This document shows positions 17,730 to 26,940 of a stretch of DNA of 64,000 bases, piece after piece. Below the pieces are notes generated by a model. The model searched no databases, was not told the DNA's origin, and worked only from the letters and a program-made list of their open reading frames with translations. Each line of letters begins with the position of its first letter. The stretch's first letter is position 1. This DNA is from CAZYMF01 sp964648215 (GTDB lineage Bacteria; Desulfobacterota; Binatia; HRBIN30; JACQVA1), in the NCBI GenBank assembly GCA_964648215.1, contig CAZYMF010000003.1, positions 9,635 through 73,634 of the forward strand. Reading direction: 5' to 3'. Made by a program: the position numbers and the translations under genes.

Positions 17730-19135
17730 AACGCGCCTCGCCGTCGTCGCCGCACGGTCACCACCAGGCCGAGCAGCATCAACGCCGCGGGCTGCACGAT
17801 GACCGCGGTCCAGAAAATCAGGCGGCCCTGGCGCGCGGTGAGAGAGATCGGCGAGATGCTGCCGCGCATCGCCCCCTTGCGCCGCACGGCGACCAGATCC
17901 TCGTCTTCCGCCAGCACCCCCACCGTGCTCATGAACAGGTCCTTGTTGCCCATCAGGTTGAGATAGAAGTTGCTGGCGAAGTCCGAGTCGCCGAAGACGG
18001 CCACCTTGCCGCCCGGGGCGCCGTCGTTGGCCGACTTGGGGGGGACGTTGGCGATCACGGCGACGGGCAGCGGCCCGTTCTTGTCGACCTTGGGGCGGAA
18101 GCGCACGGCGTTGTCGGGGATGTCGCTGCCCTGGCCGATGCGCGCCCAGCTGTCGGGGCTGGTCATGGCGAGGAGCGACACGATGATGTCCTTGCGGGTG
18201 TTGTCGACCGGCTCGACGGTACGCGCCAGCGCGAAGACGGCGGCGGTGTCGAGGTTCTTTCCGAACGTCCCCTGGTCGAAGATCGGCACCCGGGGCATGA
18301 AGCTGTCGGCGCCGTAGAGACGGTTGCGCTCGTCGACGATCAGGTCGTCGTCGGGCTGCACGTTGAAACGGGCCAGCAGCTGTACCATCGACGGCGAGGT
18401 GTCGGGGTCGACGAGAACGAACAGGCGGCCGCCGGCACGCACGTAGTCGTCGAGCTGGTCCGCTTCACCGGCGAAGAGATCGCGGCTCGGTCCGGCCGAG
18501 ATCACCACCGTGCACGTCTTCGGCACGCCGTCCGGAGGAAGGCGGTGGAAGGAGCGGATCGTGTAGTTCTCCTTCTCCAGCGCCTTGGCGACCTCGCTGT
18601 AGCCGTGGCGATCGTCGCTCTTCTCCGGGCTGTGCTCGCCGTGTCCGGTCAGAAAGCACAGCGTGCGTTTACCATGCGCAGTCAGCTTGAGCAGCGCGTT
18701 GGCGATTTCCAGCTCGTCGAGGCCGCTGAGGGCGACCGTGCGCCCCCCGGCCTCGACCACGCCGGTGTTGTAGCTGGCGATGTTGTACTTCTTGGCCAGG
18801 CCGGGGCTGCGATCGAGATCGTAGAGACCGAAGTGGATGCGCGGGTTGGCGTTGTTGAACTGCTCGAGCAGGTCCTCCACCTGGCGGCGCATCCCGGGCT
18901 CCTGGCTGTTGTAGAAGCCGTAGATCTTCAGCGGCTGCGTGACCTTGTGGGCAATCTTGGTCGCCTGGTCGGAGAGCACGAAGCTCTGCGTCGGGGTCAG
19001 ATCGAAGCGATGGTTGTGTCGCTCGGCAAGGACGAGGACGATGGCACAAAGCGCGATCGCCAGAGCGACCTGGACGACCAGCAGGGCCGCCTGACGAGTG
19101 GCATGACCGAACCACGGGAAGCGAGTCGCGCGCAT
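17726..19135 (-). CDS. GldG-like ABC-type periplasmic/membrane auxiliary protein
   Basis: 469 residues. The N-terminal span (LLVVQVALAIALCAIVLVLAE) is followed by the GldG/ABC_transp_aux pattern: RFDLTPTQSFVLSDQATKI, LKIYGFYNSQEPGMRRQVEDLLEQ, TLCFLTGHGEHSP, and GGRLFVLVDPDTSPSMVQLL. A second span lies near the C-terminus (LIFWTAVIVQPAALMLLGLVV), with a basic tail. It follows the ABC permease by 26 bases and overlaps the DUF4340 gene by 4. Such operons occur widely in non-gliding bacteria, so a motility role should not be assumed. Confidence 0.88.
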   Translation of the reverse strand: MRATRFPWFGHATRQAALLVVQVALAIALCAIVLVLAERHNHRFDLTPTQSFVLSDQATKIAHKVTQPLKIYGFYNSQEPGMRRQVEDLLEQFNNANPRIHFGLYDLDRSPGLAKKYNIASYNTGVVEAGGRTVALSGLDELEIANALLKLTAHGKRTLCFLTGHGEHSPEKSDDRHGYSEVAKALEKENYTIRSFHRLPPDGVPKTCTVVISAGPSRDLFAGEADQLDDYVRAGGRLFVLVDPDTSPSMVQLLARFNVQPDDDLIVDERNRLYGADSFMPRVPIFDQGTFGKNLDTAAVFALARTVEPVDNTRKDIIVSLLAMTSPDSWARIGQGSDIPDNAVRFRPKVDKNGPLPVAVIANVPPKSANDGAPGGKVAVFGDSDFASNFYLNLMGNKDLFMSTVGVLAEDEDLVAVRRKGAMRGSISPISLTARQGRLIFWTAVIVQPAALMLLGLVVTVRRRRRGAL

Positions 19136-19161
19136 CTCAAGCGTCCTTCACCGGCGGCTCA

Positions 19162-19902
19162 TCACCGCACCCCGCGCCAGGAGCGCGAGCCGAGGGATTG
19201 CAGGGTGAGGAACAGGAACAGCCCCACGAAGAGAGCGAAGAACACCAGATCCCGGGTGTCGATCACGCCGCGCGAGAAGTTGAAGAAGTGATCGAAGAGC
19301 GACAGGCGCAGAAGCGCGCGGACGATCTGCTGATCGGCGACCTCCTCGTTCCAGGTGATGAACCAGAAGAACACGAGGATGCCGTAGGTCACCATCGCGC
19401 TGACCACCTGATTCTCGGTGAGCGAGGAGATGAACAGGCCGCAGGCGATGAAGGCAGTGCCGAGCAGAAAGATCCCGGTATACGCCGCCAGCAGCGGGCC
19501 AATGTCGAAGTGATAGAACTGGTAGAAGATGATCGGGTTGATGACGGTCGGCAGCAGCATGATCATGAAGAAGATCCATGCCGCCAGGAACTTGCCCATC
19601 ACGATGGCCGCGTCGCTGACCGGGTAGGTCCACAGCAGCTCGATGGTGCCGAGCTTCTTCTCCTCGGCGAACAGCCTCATCGTCACCAGCGGCAGCACCA
19701 GCAGCGCGCACAGGCGCATGTCGAGAAACACGTACTGCCACAGCCCGGTGGGCAGGATATAGCCGCCGAACAGGATGAAGAAAACCAGGTCGCTGTAGAA
19801 GAAATAACCGCTGAGCAGGAGAAACACCGCCAGCAGGACGTAGGCGATGAACGAGCCGAAGTACGAGCGCAGCTCGCGGCGGCAGATGACGAGGGCCTTC
19901 AT
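19162..19902 (-). CDS. ABC transporter permease (GldF-like)
   Basis: 246 residues from ATG at 19902, which overlaps the ATPase stop by 4 bases (ATGA). Six membrane segments can be seen, starting MKALVICRRELRSYFGSFIAYVLLAVF. The signature LFAEEKKLGTIELLWTYPVSDAAIVMGKFLAAW is typical of GldF and ABC-2 permeases. A longer frame reading upstream to 20610 is a shadow of the ATPase gene. It forms a transporter with the ATPase at 19899-20882. Confidence 0.92.
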   Translation of the reverse strand: MKALVICRRELRSYFGSFIAYVLLAVFLLLSGYFFYSDLVFFILFGGYILPTGLWQYVFLDMRLCALLVLPLVTMRLFAEEKKLGTIELLWTYPVSDAAIVMGKFLAAWIFFMIMLLPTVINPIIFYQFYHFDIGPLLAAYTGIFLLGTAFIACGLFISSLTENQVVSAMVTYGILVFFWFITWNEEVADQQIVRALLRLSLFDHFFNFSRGVIDTRDLVFFALFVGLFLFLTLQSLGSRSWRGVR

Positions 19903-20882
19903 ACGCTCGGGCGCGGCGCGGATTCCCGGCTCGGCTCGTCGTCGGACACCATGGTCAGGAAGATGTCCTCGAGCGACAGAGTCAGCGGGCGCAGCTCGCG
20001 CAGCCCCCACCCTCCGGCGGTGACGGCGGCGGCGAGACGGGAGCGTAGGTCCTGCTCCTTCGCGGTGCTGACGTTGAGCGCCAGCACGCCGTCGACGGCC
20101 GGATGCGCGGGATGGAGCGCCCGCTCGACACGCAGGACGCCGGGGATGGCCTGCAAGCAGGTACGGACGTCGGGCTCCGATCCGATCACCTCGAGATAAA
20201 TCTGTGACGTCTGCCGCAGGCGCTGATTCAGATTTCGCGGCGTGTCGACGGCCAGAACCCGACCCTTGTTGATGATGATCACGCGGTCGCAGGTCGCCTC
20301 CACCTCGGACAGGATGTGGGTCGAGAGGATCACGGTGCGATCGCCGTGCAACCCGCGGATGAGCGTGCGCATCTCCGCCACCTGCTCCGGGTCGAGACCC
20401 GAGGTCGGCTCGTCGAGGATCAACACGCGCGGCGAACCAACCAACGCCTGGGCGATGCCGACGCGCTGGCGATAGCCCTTCGACAGCGTGCCGATGATGC
20501 GGTGCTGCATGTGCGCAATGCCGCAGCTGGCCATCAGCTCGGGGAGCTGACGTCGAGCGTCGGCACGGGCGACTCCCTTCATGTCGGCAACGTAGCCGAG
20601 GTAGGCGCACACCGTCATGTCCAGGTACAGCGACACCCGTTCGGGAAAGTACCCCACCACGCCGCGGGCACGCTGCGCCTCCGCCACGACGTCGTAGCCG
20701 GCGACCGTGGCGTGGCCGCGGGAGGGCGGAAACACGCCGGCGAGGATGCGCATGGTCGTGCTCTTGCCCGCCCCGTTGGGGCCGAGAAAGCCGACGATCT
20801 CGCCGCGGCCGACCTGAAAGGACACGTCGTCGATGGCGGTGAAGGCGCCGAACTGCTTGGTCAACCCTTCGGCTTGGATCAT
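19899..20882 (-). CDS. ABC transporter ATP-binding protein (GldA-like)
   Basis: 327 residues from ATG at 20882 (MIQAEGLTKQFG); the additional 35 residues upstream are not ABC-like. Walker A is GPNGAGKST, the signature LSKGYRQRVGIAQAL, Walker B VLILDEPTSGLDP, and the switch STHILSEVE. A C-terminal ~110-residue extension (SQIYLEVIGSEPDVRTCLQ...) is the usual domain seen in GldA/DrrA-type exporters. It is the first gene of the operon with the permease, the GldG-like and the DUF4340 proteins. Confidence 0.93.
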   Translation of the reverse strand: MIQAEGLTKQFGAFTAIDDVSFQVGRGEIVGFLGPNGAGKSTTMRILAGVFPPSRGHATVAGYDVVAEAQRARGVVGYFPERVSLYLDMTVCAYLGYVADMKGVARADARRQLPELMASCGIAHMQHRIIGTLSKGYRQRVGIAQALVGSPRVLILDEPTSGLDPEQVAEMRTLIRGLHGDRTVILSTHILSEVEATCDRVIIINKGRVLAVDTPRNLNQRLRQTSQIYLEVIGSEPDVRTCLQAIPGVLRVERALHPAHPAVDGVLALNVSTAKEQDLRSRLAAAVTAGGWGLRELRPLTLSLEDIFLTMVSDDEPSRESAPRPSV

Positions 20883-21022
20883 GTATCGTCGTATCCTAAC
20901 GGACCGCGCCAGGCGGCTCAATCGGTGCGCCGTGGTCGCGTGCAAGTATGGTCCGCGTCCCGCGTTGTCAAGCGAACGCCGCGGCACCGTTTCGCTTTCC
21001 CTGACCGGGGAGACTTTCTAGA

Positions 21023-21856
21023 ATGGTCATCATGGCGACACGCCCGGTGATCGGATTCACTTCCGCCGCGCTGCTGGCGATCTTTCTGTTCGCCTGTGCC
21101 ACGGTGCCCTACACGAACCGCTCGCAGCTGATGCTGGTGTCCGAGTCCCAGGAGACCACGCTCGGCGCTCAGGCCTACAAGGAGGTTCTCAGCAAGGCGG
21201 TGATCGTCCACGATTCCAAATTCGTCGACCCGGTGCGGAGAGTCGGCGAACGCATCGCCCGGGCGGCCGACAAGCCCGACTACAAGTGGGAGTTCACGGT
21301 CATCGACGACGACAGCATGATCAACGCCTTCGCGTTGCCGGGGGGCAAGGTAGCCGTCTACACCGGCATCTTCCCCGTGGCCAAGGACGAGGCCGGTCTG
21401 GCCGCCGTCCTCGGCCACGAGGTGGCTCATGCGCTGGCGCATCACGGGGCGGAACGCATGAGCCAAGGTCTGCTGGCGCAGATCGGCGCGGCCGGCCTGT
21501 CGGTGGCCTTGGGAGGCAGCGACCCGCAGACCGCGAACGCCGTCATGCAGGCGTACGGCCTGGGGGCGCAGTACGGCGTGCTGCTGCCGTTCAGCCGAAG
21601 TCAGGAATCCGAGGCCGATCACATCGGCCTGATTCTGATGGCCAAGGCGGGTTACGACCCCCACGCCGCACTCGGGCTGTGGCAGCGCATGGAGAAGCTG
21701 AACGAGAAGACCCCGCTCGAGTTTCTCTCCACTCATCCCAGCTACGGCACCCGGATCACCGACATTCAGCGCTGGCTGCCCGAAGCGCAGCGTTACTACA
21801 AGGCGGACGGCTCGAAGAACGAGGCCCTGCCGACACCCGCGAGGACGGCAAGGTGA
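21023..21856 (+). CDS. M48-family metalloprotease lipoprotein
   Basis: 277 residues from ATG at 21023 (GGGGAG about 10 bases upstream); the ATG at 21032 is an alternative. A lipoprotein-like signal ends at LFACATV. The catalytic segment is AVLGHEVAHALAHHGAERMS, with the HExxH zinc motif. The downstream SRSQESEADHIGLILMAKAGYDP supplies the third zinc ligand Glu. The region AFALPGGKVAVYTGIF is the family signature. It resembles LoiP/YcaL outer-membrane quality-control proteases. It ends 10 bases from the converging Pcs gene. Confidence 0.92.
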   Translation: MVIMATRPVIGFTSAALLAIFLFACATVPYTNRSQLMLVSESQETTLGAQAYKEVLSKAVIVHDSKFVDPVRRVGERIARAADKPDYKWEFTVIDDDSMINAFALPGGKVAVYTGIFPVAKDEAGLAAVLGHEVAHALAHHGAERMSQGLLAQIGAAGLSVALGGSDPQTANAVMQAYGLGAQYGVLLPFSRSQESEADHIGLILMAKAGYDPHAALGLWQRMEKLNEKTPLEFLSTHPSYGTRITDIQRWLPEAQRYYKADGSKNEALPTPARTAR

Positions 21857-21866
21857 TGGCGGCCGG

Positions 21867-22715
21867 CTACGAGGCGCGCCGGGCGCGCTGGGTGCGGCGG
21901 TGGATGTGCACCGACGCGGCCAGGTAGTAGATCGGGAAGTAGAGGGACACCAGCGCCAAAATCCAGGACGGCCGGGGAAACTGCAGCAACAGAGCGAACA
22001 TGCAGCAGGCCCACACGATGCCGAGCCCGTAGGTCGTGCGACGGGCCACCGGGCTGCGGCTCGGGTACAGGTAGCGGATCGGGACGAAGACCAGCACGGT
22101 GAAGCCGAGCACGATGGTCACGTTGAACCACAGCGGGGAGCCCAGGACATAGAGATAGAAGACGACGATGTTCCAGTACGACGGGAAGCCGGTGAAGAAA
22201 TGATCCTCCGTCTTCGCCTCGGTGTGCGCGAACCCGTAGCCACTGGCCAGAAGGGGGGCACAGGCGACGAGCAGGCCGACGGCGCCGGACGGCAGGAGCC
22301 CGGCCTCGTACGCGACCACGAGCGGCACCACGACGTAGTTCAGATAGTCGACGATGTCGTCGAGCTTGGCGCCGTCGAAAAAGGGCAGGACCTTCTTCAC
22401 CTCGACCCGTCGGGCCAGCGCCCCATCGGTCGAATCGATCAAGGTGGCGACGGTCATGCAAACGAACGCCAGGCCAAAGGCCCGAGAGCGCGAGGCCTCG
22501 ATGGCGAGCAGGCCGAGGGGGGCCCCGAGCGCCGTGTAGAGGTGCACGCTCCAGGCGGCCAGTTTCCGGGCGGGGCTCGGGCCACTCATCGTCGGGACCG
22601 TGCCGAGCCGCAGAATCGAGGTCGACGCGAGCGCCAGTGACGTTGCGGGACCCGGGGGGAAGGCGTTGACCGGTTCATCGGCGCAGGAATTGGCGGACGG
22701 CCCGCTCGACGGCAT
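21867..22715 (-). CDS. pcs: Phosphatidylcholine synthase (CDP-alcohol phosphatidyltransferase)
   Basis: 282 residues from ATG at 22715, chosen because GAGGAAG lies ~6 bases upstream; an internal ATG at 22589 would give the more usual ~240 residues. The Pcs signature is seen in AAWSVHLYTALGAPLGLLA, the CDP-alcohol motif region DSTDGALARRVEVKKVLPFFDG-LDD, VVDYLNYV, and EDHFFTGFPSYWNIVVFYLY. About eight membrane segments are present. The enzyme makes phosphatidylcholine directly from CDP-diacylglycerol and choline, unlike the PmtA methylation route. Confidence 0.85.
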   Translation of the reverse strand: MPSSGPSANSCADEPVNAFPPGPATSLALASTSILRLGTVPTMSGPSPARKLAAWSVHLYTALGAPLGLLAIEASRSRAFGLAFVCMTVATLIDSTDGALARRVEVKKVLPFFDGAKLDDIVDYLNYVVVPLVVAYEAGLLPSGAVGLLVACAPLLASGYGFAHTEAKTEDHFFTGFPSYWNIVVFYLYVLGSPLWFNVTIVLGFTVLVFVPIRYLYPSRSPVARRTTYGLGIVWACCMFALLLQFPRPSWILALVSLYFPIYYLAASVHIHRRTQRARRAS

Positions 22716-22845
22716 CGGGTCTTCCTCGGTCTGACCCGGTTCGCGGCGTTGAACCAAGGTCGGCTCGATGAGCACGGCCTTGGCAGTCGTATGTGGAGAC
22801 CCGTGCCATGGACGAGCACGATCGGAGGGCCGAAGCAAACCCGGG

Positions 22846-22884
22846 AAAAAACGAGGCCCCGGACCGGAGACACCGGCCGGGGCC
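22846..22884 (-). terminator. Rho-independent terminator of the cold-shock gene
   Basis: On the minus strand, GGCCCCGG pairs with CCGGGGCC around an internal CCGG-type stem, followed by TCGTTTTTT. It starts 23 bases after the csp stop codon. This is the clearest intrinsic terminator in the window. Confidence 0.85.
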
Positions 22885-22906
22885 CAGTGCAACACGCAGC
22901 CTCGTG

Positions 22907-23107
22907 TCAGACCTTGTTGACGTTGGTGGCTTGCAGGCCCTTGGGCCCTTGCGTGATCTCGAACTCCACGCGCTGGCCTTCATCGAGGGTCCGAAACCCT
23001 TGGCCCTGAATGGCCGAGTAGTGCACGAACACATCCTGGCCATCGTCCTTGGTGATGAAACCGTAACCCTTCTGCCCGTTGAACCATTTCACCGTACCTT
23101 GCGGCAT
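22907..23107 (-). CDS. Cold-shock domain protein (CspA family)
   Basis: 66 residues forming one complete cold-shock domain: [15 protein letters not shown] (RNP1), DVFVHYSAI (RNP2), and the C-terminal [17 protein letters not shown]. It binds single-stranded RNA/DNA as an RNA chaperone. A very strong Shine-Dalgarno (AAGGAGGGAGG) precedes the ATG. The gene is monocistronic: an intrinsic terminator follows and the next gene is separated by ~190 bases. A leader of about 155-160 bases is suggested by a -10-like box, matching the long leaders of many csp mRNAs. Confidence 0.96.
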   Translation of the reverse strand: MPQGTVKWFNGQKGYGFITKDDGQDVFVHYSAIQGQGFRTLDEGQRVEFEITQGPKGLQATNVNKV

Positions 23108-23454
23108 GGCGCCCTCCCTCCTTTCTTACATCTGTTGCCAAACATCGGCTGTTGTTTGAGGGAAAGCCCAGACGAAAGGTCGTACCGCTGCAACGGAACC
23201 CGCAGGCGACGAGAAGTTTGCCACCTTTTGTACCTTAGTGTTCAGGAACCTTCGCCTCGAAACCGGCGCGGCATATAGCATGCACCCTGGCGGAGTCGCA
23301 ACAGAAATCTTTATGACTCCATGAGACAGCCAACGACGGGCCCGCTCCGCGCTTTTCGGGCCCCGGGGACACCGGGGCAGACGCGGATCACCTTTACTCC
23401 CCGACCCGGCGATGGTATTTTTCTTGCTCTTTGTGATCGACCCGTCTGCCTGCC
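23108..23454. other. Divergent regulatory region between csp and lptC
   Basis: A 347-base spacer. On the minus strand it contains the long untranslated leader of csp and its probable promoter. On the plus strand it contains the promoter region of the lptC-to-HPr cluster, where no clean -35/-10 pair was identified. No open frame is supported. Confidence 0.5.
23272..23277 (-). promoter_or_regulatory. Candidate extended -10 box for csp
   Basis: The minus strand reads TGC-TATATG, close to an extended -10 element. It would place the start site about 158 bases ahead of the csp ATG. No good -35 was found, so this is tentative. Confidence 0.3.
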
Positions 23455-24066
23455 ATGAGGAAACAGCTGCGTTTAGTGCTGATCGGGGTCGTCGTCGTGC
23501 TGCTAGGAGGGATCGTGTTTCTGCTCAGCAGGAGCCTGCGGTCTCAATGGCGCCGGGAGGCCCTCCAGAGCGCGTTCGACCTGATCCCCAATGTCGCGCA
23601 GCGGCTGCAGGATTTCCACCGCATCAAGACCCAGGACGGCCGCAAGGTCTGGGAGGTGGCCGCCCGGGAAGCGCAGTACCAGAAGGACGAGCAACGCGTG
23701 ACGGTGAAACAGCCGACGGTGAAGCTGTACCTGAAGGATGGGCGTGAGGTTGGGCTCAGCGGGCAGGAGGGGGTGCTCCTGCTCGACGGTCGCGATCTAC
23801 GGGAGGTGGATCTCACCGGTGGCATCGAGTTGCACTTCGCCGACTACACCGTGCGCACCGATCGAGCACGCTACGAGAAGGCGACCGACTTGATCTCCGC
23901 GCCCGCTCCGGTCGAGATCGACGGCCGCAACCTGCGGCTGCGCGGCGACCGGATGGAAGTCGAGGTCTCGGCAGCGCGCCTGCGCCTGTTCCACAACGTG
24001 ACGATGACGCTGAACCCTGGGTCTCCCGTCAAGGAACGCCATGCCCCGGTCGAGTCGCACTCGTAG
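23455..24066 (+). CDS. lptC: LPS export protein LptC
   Basis: 203 residues. One N-terminal span (LRLVLIGVVVVLLGGIVFLLS) anchors the protein; the periplasmic part has the LptC/OstA-like beta-jellyroll (RKVWEVAAREAQYQKDEQRVTVKQPTVKLYL, EVDLTGGIELHFADYTVRTDRARY, LRLRGDRMEVEV). It bridges LptB-FG in the inner membrane with LptA. The lptA gene overlaps its end by 26 bases, and lptB, rpoN, hpf follow, the classical proteobacterial order. Confidence 0.9.
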   Translation: MRKQLRLVLIGVVVVLLGGIVFLLSRSLRSQWRREALQSAFDLIPNVAQRLQDFHRIKTQDGRKVWEVAAREAQYQKDEQRVTVKQPTVKLYLKDGREVGLSGQEGVLLLDGRDLREVDLTGGIELHFADYTVRTDRARYEKATDLISAPAPVEIDGRNLRLRGDRMEVEVSAARLRLFHNVTMTLNPGSPVKERHAPVESHS

Positions 24067-24670
24067 GAGAACCGTCGTGCTGCTGGCCGTGGCCGCGGTG
24101 CTGTGCTCGGCGGCGAGCGCGCGGCCCTCCACGGTGGCGGCAGGCGACCGGGCACCGGCGCCGGCCCAGCTGCCGGAGTGGACGCGCAACGGTCTGCTGG
24201 GAGACTTCTCACTCGGGTCGAGTCGCGAGCCGATCCACATCAGCGCCGACATGCTGGAGTTCGACTACAAGAACCATGTGCTCACCTACCGCGGCGGGGT
24301 TCAGGTGACGCAGGGCGATCTCACCCTGCACAGCAACACCTTGACCGTGCATTTCGACGAGCACGCCACCGATCGCGACAAATTGCGGGAGATCGTCGCC
24401 GAAGGCGACGTGCGAATTGGCAAGGGGAGTCGTTTCGCCACGGGCGGGCGCGCCGTGTTCGACCACGCGAGCAAGACCGTCACGCTGAGCCAGGACGCGG
24501 TGCTCCACGACGGCGAGAATCGCGTCGCCGGCGACCGTGTGGTCGTCTACCTCGACCAGGAGCGCAGCGTCGTCGAAGGCGGCGGCGACAGCCGCGTGCA
24601 CGCGGTCTTGGTGCCCCCGACGGCGGCTCCGCATCGAACTCCCGTGGCCGGGGGCGACAGTGGCCACTAA
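24041..24670 (+). CDS. lptA: LPS transport periplasmic protein LptA
   Basis: 209 residues with an N-terminal signal (RRTVVLLAVAAVLCSAASA). The OstA fold follows: EPIHISADMLEFDYKNHVLTY, GGVQVTQGDLTLHSNTLTVHF, LREIVAEGDVRIGKGSRFATG and VTLSQDAVLHDGENRVAGDRVVVYL. LptA oligomers form the periplasmic bridge for LPS. The gene overlaps lptC upstream and lptB downstream (11 bases). Confidence 0.93.
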   Translation: MPRSSRTRRRTVVLLAVAAVLCSAASARPSTVAAGDRAPAPAQLPEWTRNGLLGDFSLGSSREPIHISADMLEFDYKNHVLTYRGGVQVTQGDLTLHSNTLTVHFDEHATDRDKLREIVAEGDVRIGKGSRFATGGRAVFDHASKTVTLSQDAVLHDGENRVAGDRVVVYLDQERSVVEGGGDSRVHAVLVPPTAAPHRTPVAGGDSGH

Positions 24671-25418
24671 CGGCCAGGCCAACGACGGCGGACGGGGCAG
24701 CATCCTTGCGGCTGACCAGATCTGCAAGCGTCTGGGGGGGCGCGATATTCTCCGCGAGGTCAGCGTGGCGGTCCGTGCCGGCGAGGTGGTCGGGCTGCTC
24801 GGTCCCAACGGCGCCGGCAAGACCACCACCTTCTACACCATCGTCGGCCTCATTCGCCCCGATCGCGGAACGATCTCGCTCGACGGCTTGGATGTGACTC
24901 GGGATCCGATGTATCAGCGGGCACGCAAGGGCATCAGCTACCTGCCACAGGAGCCTTCGGTGTTCCGCAAGCTCAGCGTGGAAGACAATCTGCGGGCGAT
25001 CCTGGAGACGTTGCCTCTCAGCCACGAGGAGCGCAACCAGCGGCTGGCGACGCTGCTCGAAGAGCTCAGTATCGCCCATCTGGCGAAGAGCAAAGCGTAT
25101 TCGCTGTCGGGGGGCGAGCGACGGCGCGTCGAGATCACCCGCGCGCTGGTCACCGAGCCGTGCTTCATGCTGCTCGACGAGCCGTTTGCAGGAATCGACC
25201 CGATCGCAGTACTGGACATTCAGAACATTGTGGGCCAACTAAAGGACAGAGGCATCGGCGTGCTGATTACCGATCACAACGTTCGCGAAACCCTGGGGAT
25301 CTGCGACCGGGCGTACATTCTCAACGCCGGCAGCATTCTCGAAGAGGGGACACCGGACGCGATTGCCAACAGCCCGTTGGCACGCGAGCTGTATTTGGGA
25401 CAACGCTTCACCCTGTAG
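24660..25418 (+). CDS. lptB: LPS export ABC transporter ATPase LptB
   Basis: 252 residues from the GTG at 24660, which overlaps lptA by 11 bases and has GGGGG a few bases upstream. Walker A is GPNGAGKTTTF, the Q-loop YLPQEPSVFRKLSVEDNL, the signature LSGGERRRVEITRAL, Walker B FMLLDEPFAGIDP and the switch ITDHNVRETL, all typical of LptB. The C-terminal ILEEGTPDAIANSPLARELYLG is also characteristic. It powers LPS extraction with LptFG, which are not in this window. Confidence 0.97.
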   Translation: MATNGQANDGGRGSILAADQICKRLGGRDILREVSVAVRAGEVVGLLGPNGAGKTTTFYTIVGLIRPDRGTISLDGLDVTRDPMYQRARKGISYLPQEPSVFRKLSVEDNLRAILETLPLSHEERNQRLATLLEELSIAHLAKSKAYSLSGGERRRVEITRALVTEPCFMLLDEPFAGIDPIAVLDIQNIVGQLKDRGIGVLITDHNVRETLGICDRAYILNAGSILEEGTPDAIANSPLARELYLGQRFTL

Positions 25419-25426
25419 ACGAAGTC

Positions 25427-26917
25427 ATGGCTCTCGAGACCCGCCTGTATCAGAAGCTCAGCCAGCAGCTGGTGATGACCCCCCAGCTGCGTCAGGCGAT
25501 CAAGATTCTGCAGGTCTCTCGCGCCGAGCTCGAGGAGCTGATCGATCAGGAGCTGACCGAGAATCCGGCCCTGGAAGAGGAAATGGGCATGGAGACCGAG
25601 GAGGTCGAGCGCCCCCGCACCGAGGAGAACCTGGAAACGCCCTCCGCCGATCCGGTCGATACGTGGGAGGAACCCCCCGAGCCCACCCGCGAAACGACGA
25701 GCGAGATCGAACCGGAGAACCCCACGGGCGAGATCGACTGGAAGGAGTACCTGGAGAACTACCGCAACGACTGGCAAGGCGCCACGGCCACGCCGGCCGA
25801 CTACGACGAGGACAAGCGACCGTCGTTCGAGAGCACGCTGGTGCGCAGCTCCTCGCTCACCGAGCACCTCGTCTGGCAGCTCCGCATGGTCGGGCTCGAC
25901 CCGATCGAGGAGTCGGTGGCGGCGCTGATGATCGGCAACATGGACGAGGCCGGCTACCTGCGAGTTCCGATCGAAGACATCGCGTTCCAGAGCGGGCAGG
26001 ACATCGAGCTCGTGGAACGGACTCTGCAGCGCATCCAGGAGCTCGACCCGCCCGGGGTCGGCGCCCGGGACCTGCGCGAATGCCTGCTGCTGCAACTCCG
26101 CGTAGAGGGCGAGAGCGATTCATTGGCGGCACGGATCGTGCGCGACTACCTGTCGCTGCTCGAAAGCAAGCGCTACGACAAGATGGCCAAGGAGCTCGAC
26201 GTACCGATCGAAGAGGTCGTCATCGCGGCCAGCACGATCGCCACGTTGGAGCCCAAACCCGGGCGCAACTTCGGCGAGGGCGACGTCCGCTACATCACCC
26301 CGGACGTCTCCGTGCACAAGGTCGACGACGAGTTCGTCGTCACCCTCAACGAGGAAGGGTTGCCCCGGTTGCGGGTGAGCTCGTTCTACCGCAACGTGCT
26401 CGGCAACGATGAGCCCAGCGACGCCAAGCGCTACATCCAGGAGAAGATGCGCGCGGCCGCCTGGCTGATCAAGAGCATTCACCAGCGCCAGCGCACACTG
26501 TACATGGTGACCAGCAGCATCGTGAAGTTCCAGCGGGAGTTCCTGGAAAAGGGTATCGCCCATCTCAAGCCGTTGGTCCTCAAGGACGTGGCGATGGACA
26601 TCGGCATGCACGAGTCCACGGTCAGCCGGGCGACGGCAAACAAGTACGTGCACACGTCGCAGGGGATCTACGAGCTCAAGTTCTTCTTCACCTCCAGCCT
26701 CAACCGGAGCGACGGCGGCGAGGACGTCTCGGCCGAGAGCGTCAAGGAACGGATTCGAACCATCATCGCCGCCGAGGATCTGCGCAAACCGCTCAGCGAT
26801 CAACACATCGCGCAAATGCTCGCCAAGGAAGGCGTCGACATTGCCCGCCGCACCGTAGCCAAGTACCGGGAAATGATGGCTATTCTGCCATCGTCGAAAC
26901 GCCGCCAGGTGTACTGA
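25427..26917 (+). CDS. rpoN: RNA polymerase sigma-54 factor
   Basis: 496 residues from ATG at 25427, 8 bases after lptB. Region I (LYQKLSQQLVMTPQLRQAIKILQ) is Gln/Leu-rich and interacts with enhancer-binding proteins. An acidic region II lies at about 55-120. The core-binding region follows, then the helix-turn-helix VAMDIGMHESTVSRATANKY and the RpoN box ARRTVAKYREMMAI. All regions are present, so the factor should be functional and recognise GG/GC -24/-12 promoters. Confidence 0.98.
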   Translation: MALETRLYQKLSQQLVMTPQLRQAIKILQVSRAELEELIDQELTENPALEEEMGMETEEVERPRTEENLETPSADPVDTWEEPPEPTRETTSEIEPENPTGEIDWKEYLENYRNDWQGATATPADYDEDKRPSFESTLVRSSSLTEHLVWQLRMVGLDPIEESVAALMIGNMDEAGYLRVPIEDIAFQSGQDIELVERTLQRIQELDPPGVGARDLRECLLLQLRVEGESDSLAARIVRDYLSLLESKRYDKMAKELDVPIEEVVIAASTIATLEPKPGRNFGEGDVRYITPDVSVHKVDDEFVVTLNEEGLPRLRVSSFYRNVLGNDEPSDAKRYIQEKMRAAAWLIKSIHQRQRTLYMVTSSIVKFQREFLEKGIAHLKPLVLKDVAMDIGMHESTVSRATANKYVHTSQGIYELKFFFTSSLNRSDGGEDVSAESVKERIRTIIAAEDLRKPLSDQHIAQMLAKEGVDIARRTVAKYREMMAILPSSKRRQVY

Positions 26918-26940
26918 GCGAAGCCGCCAGAGGAGCACTT

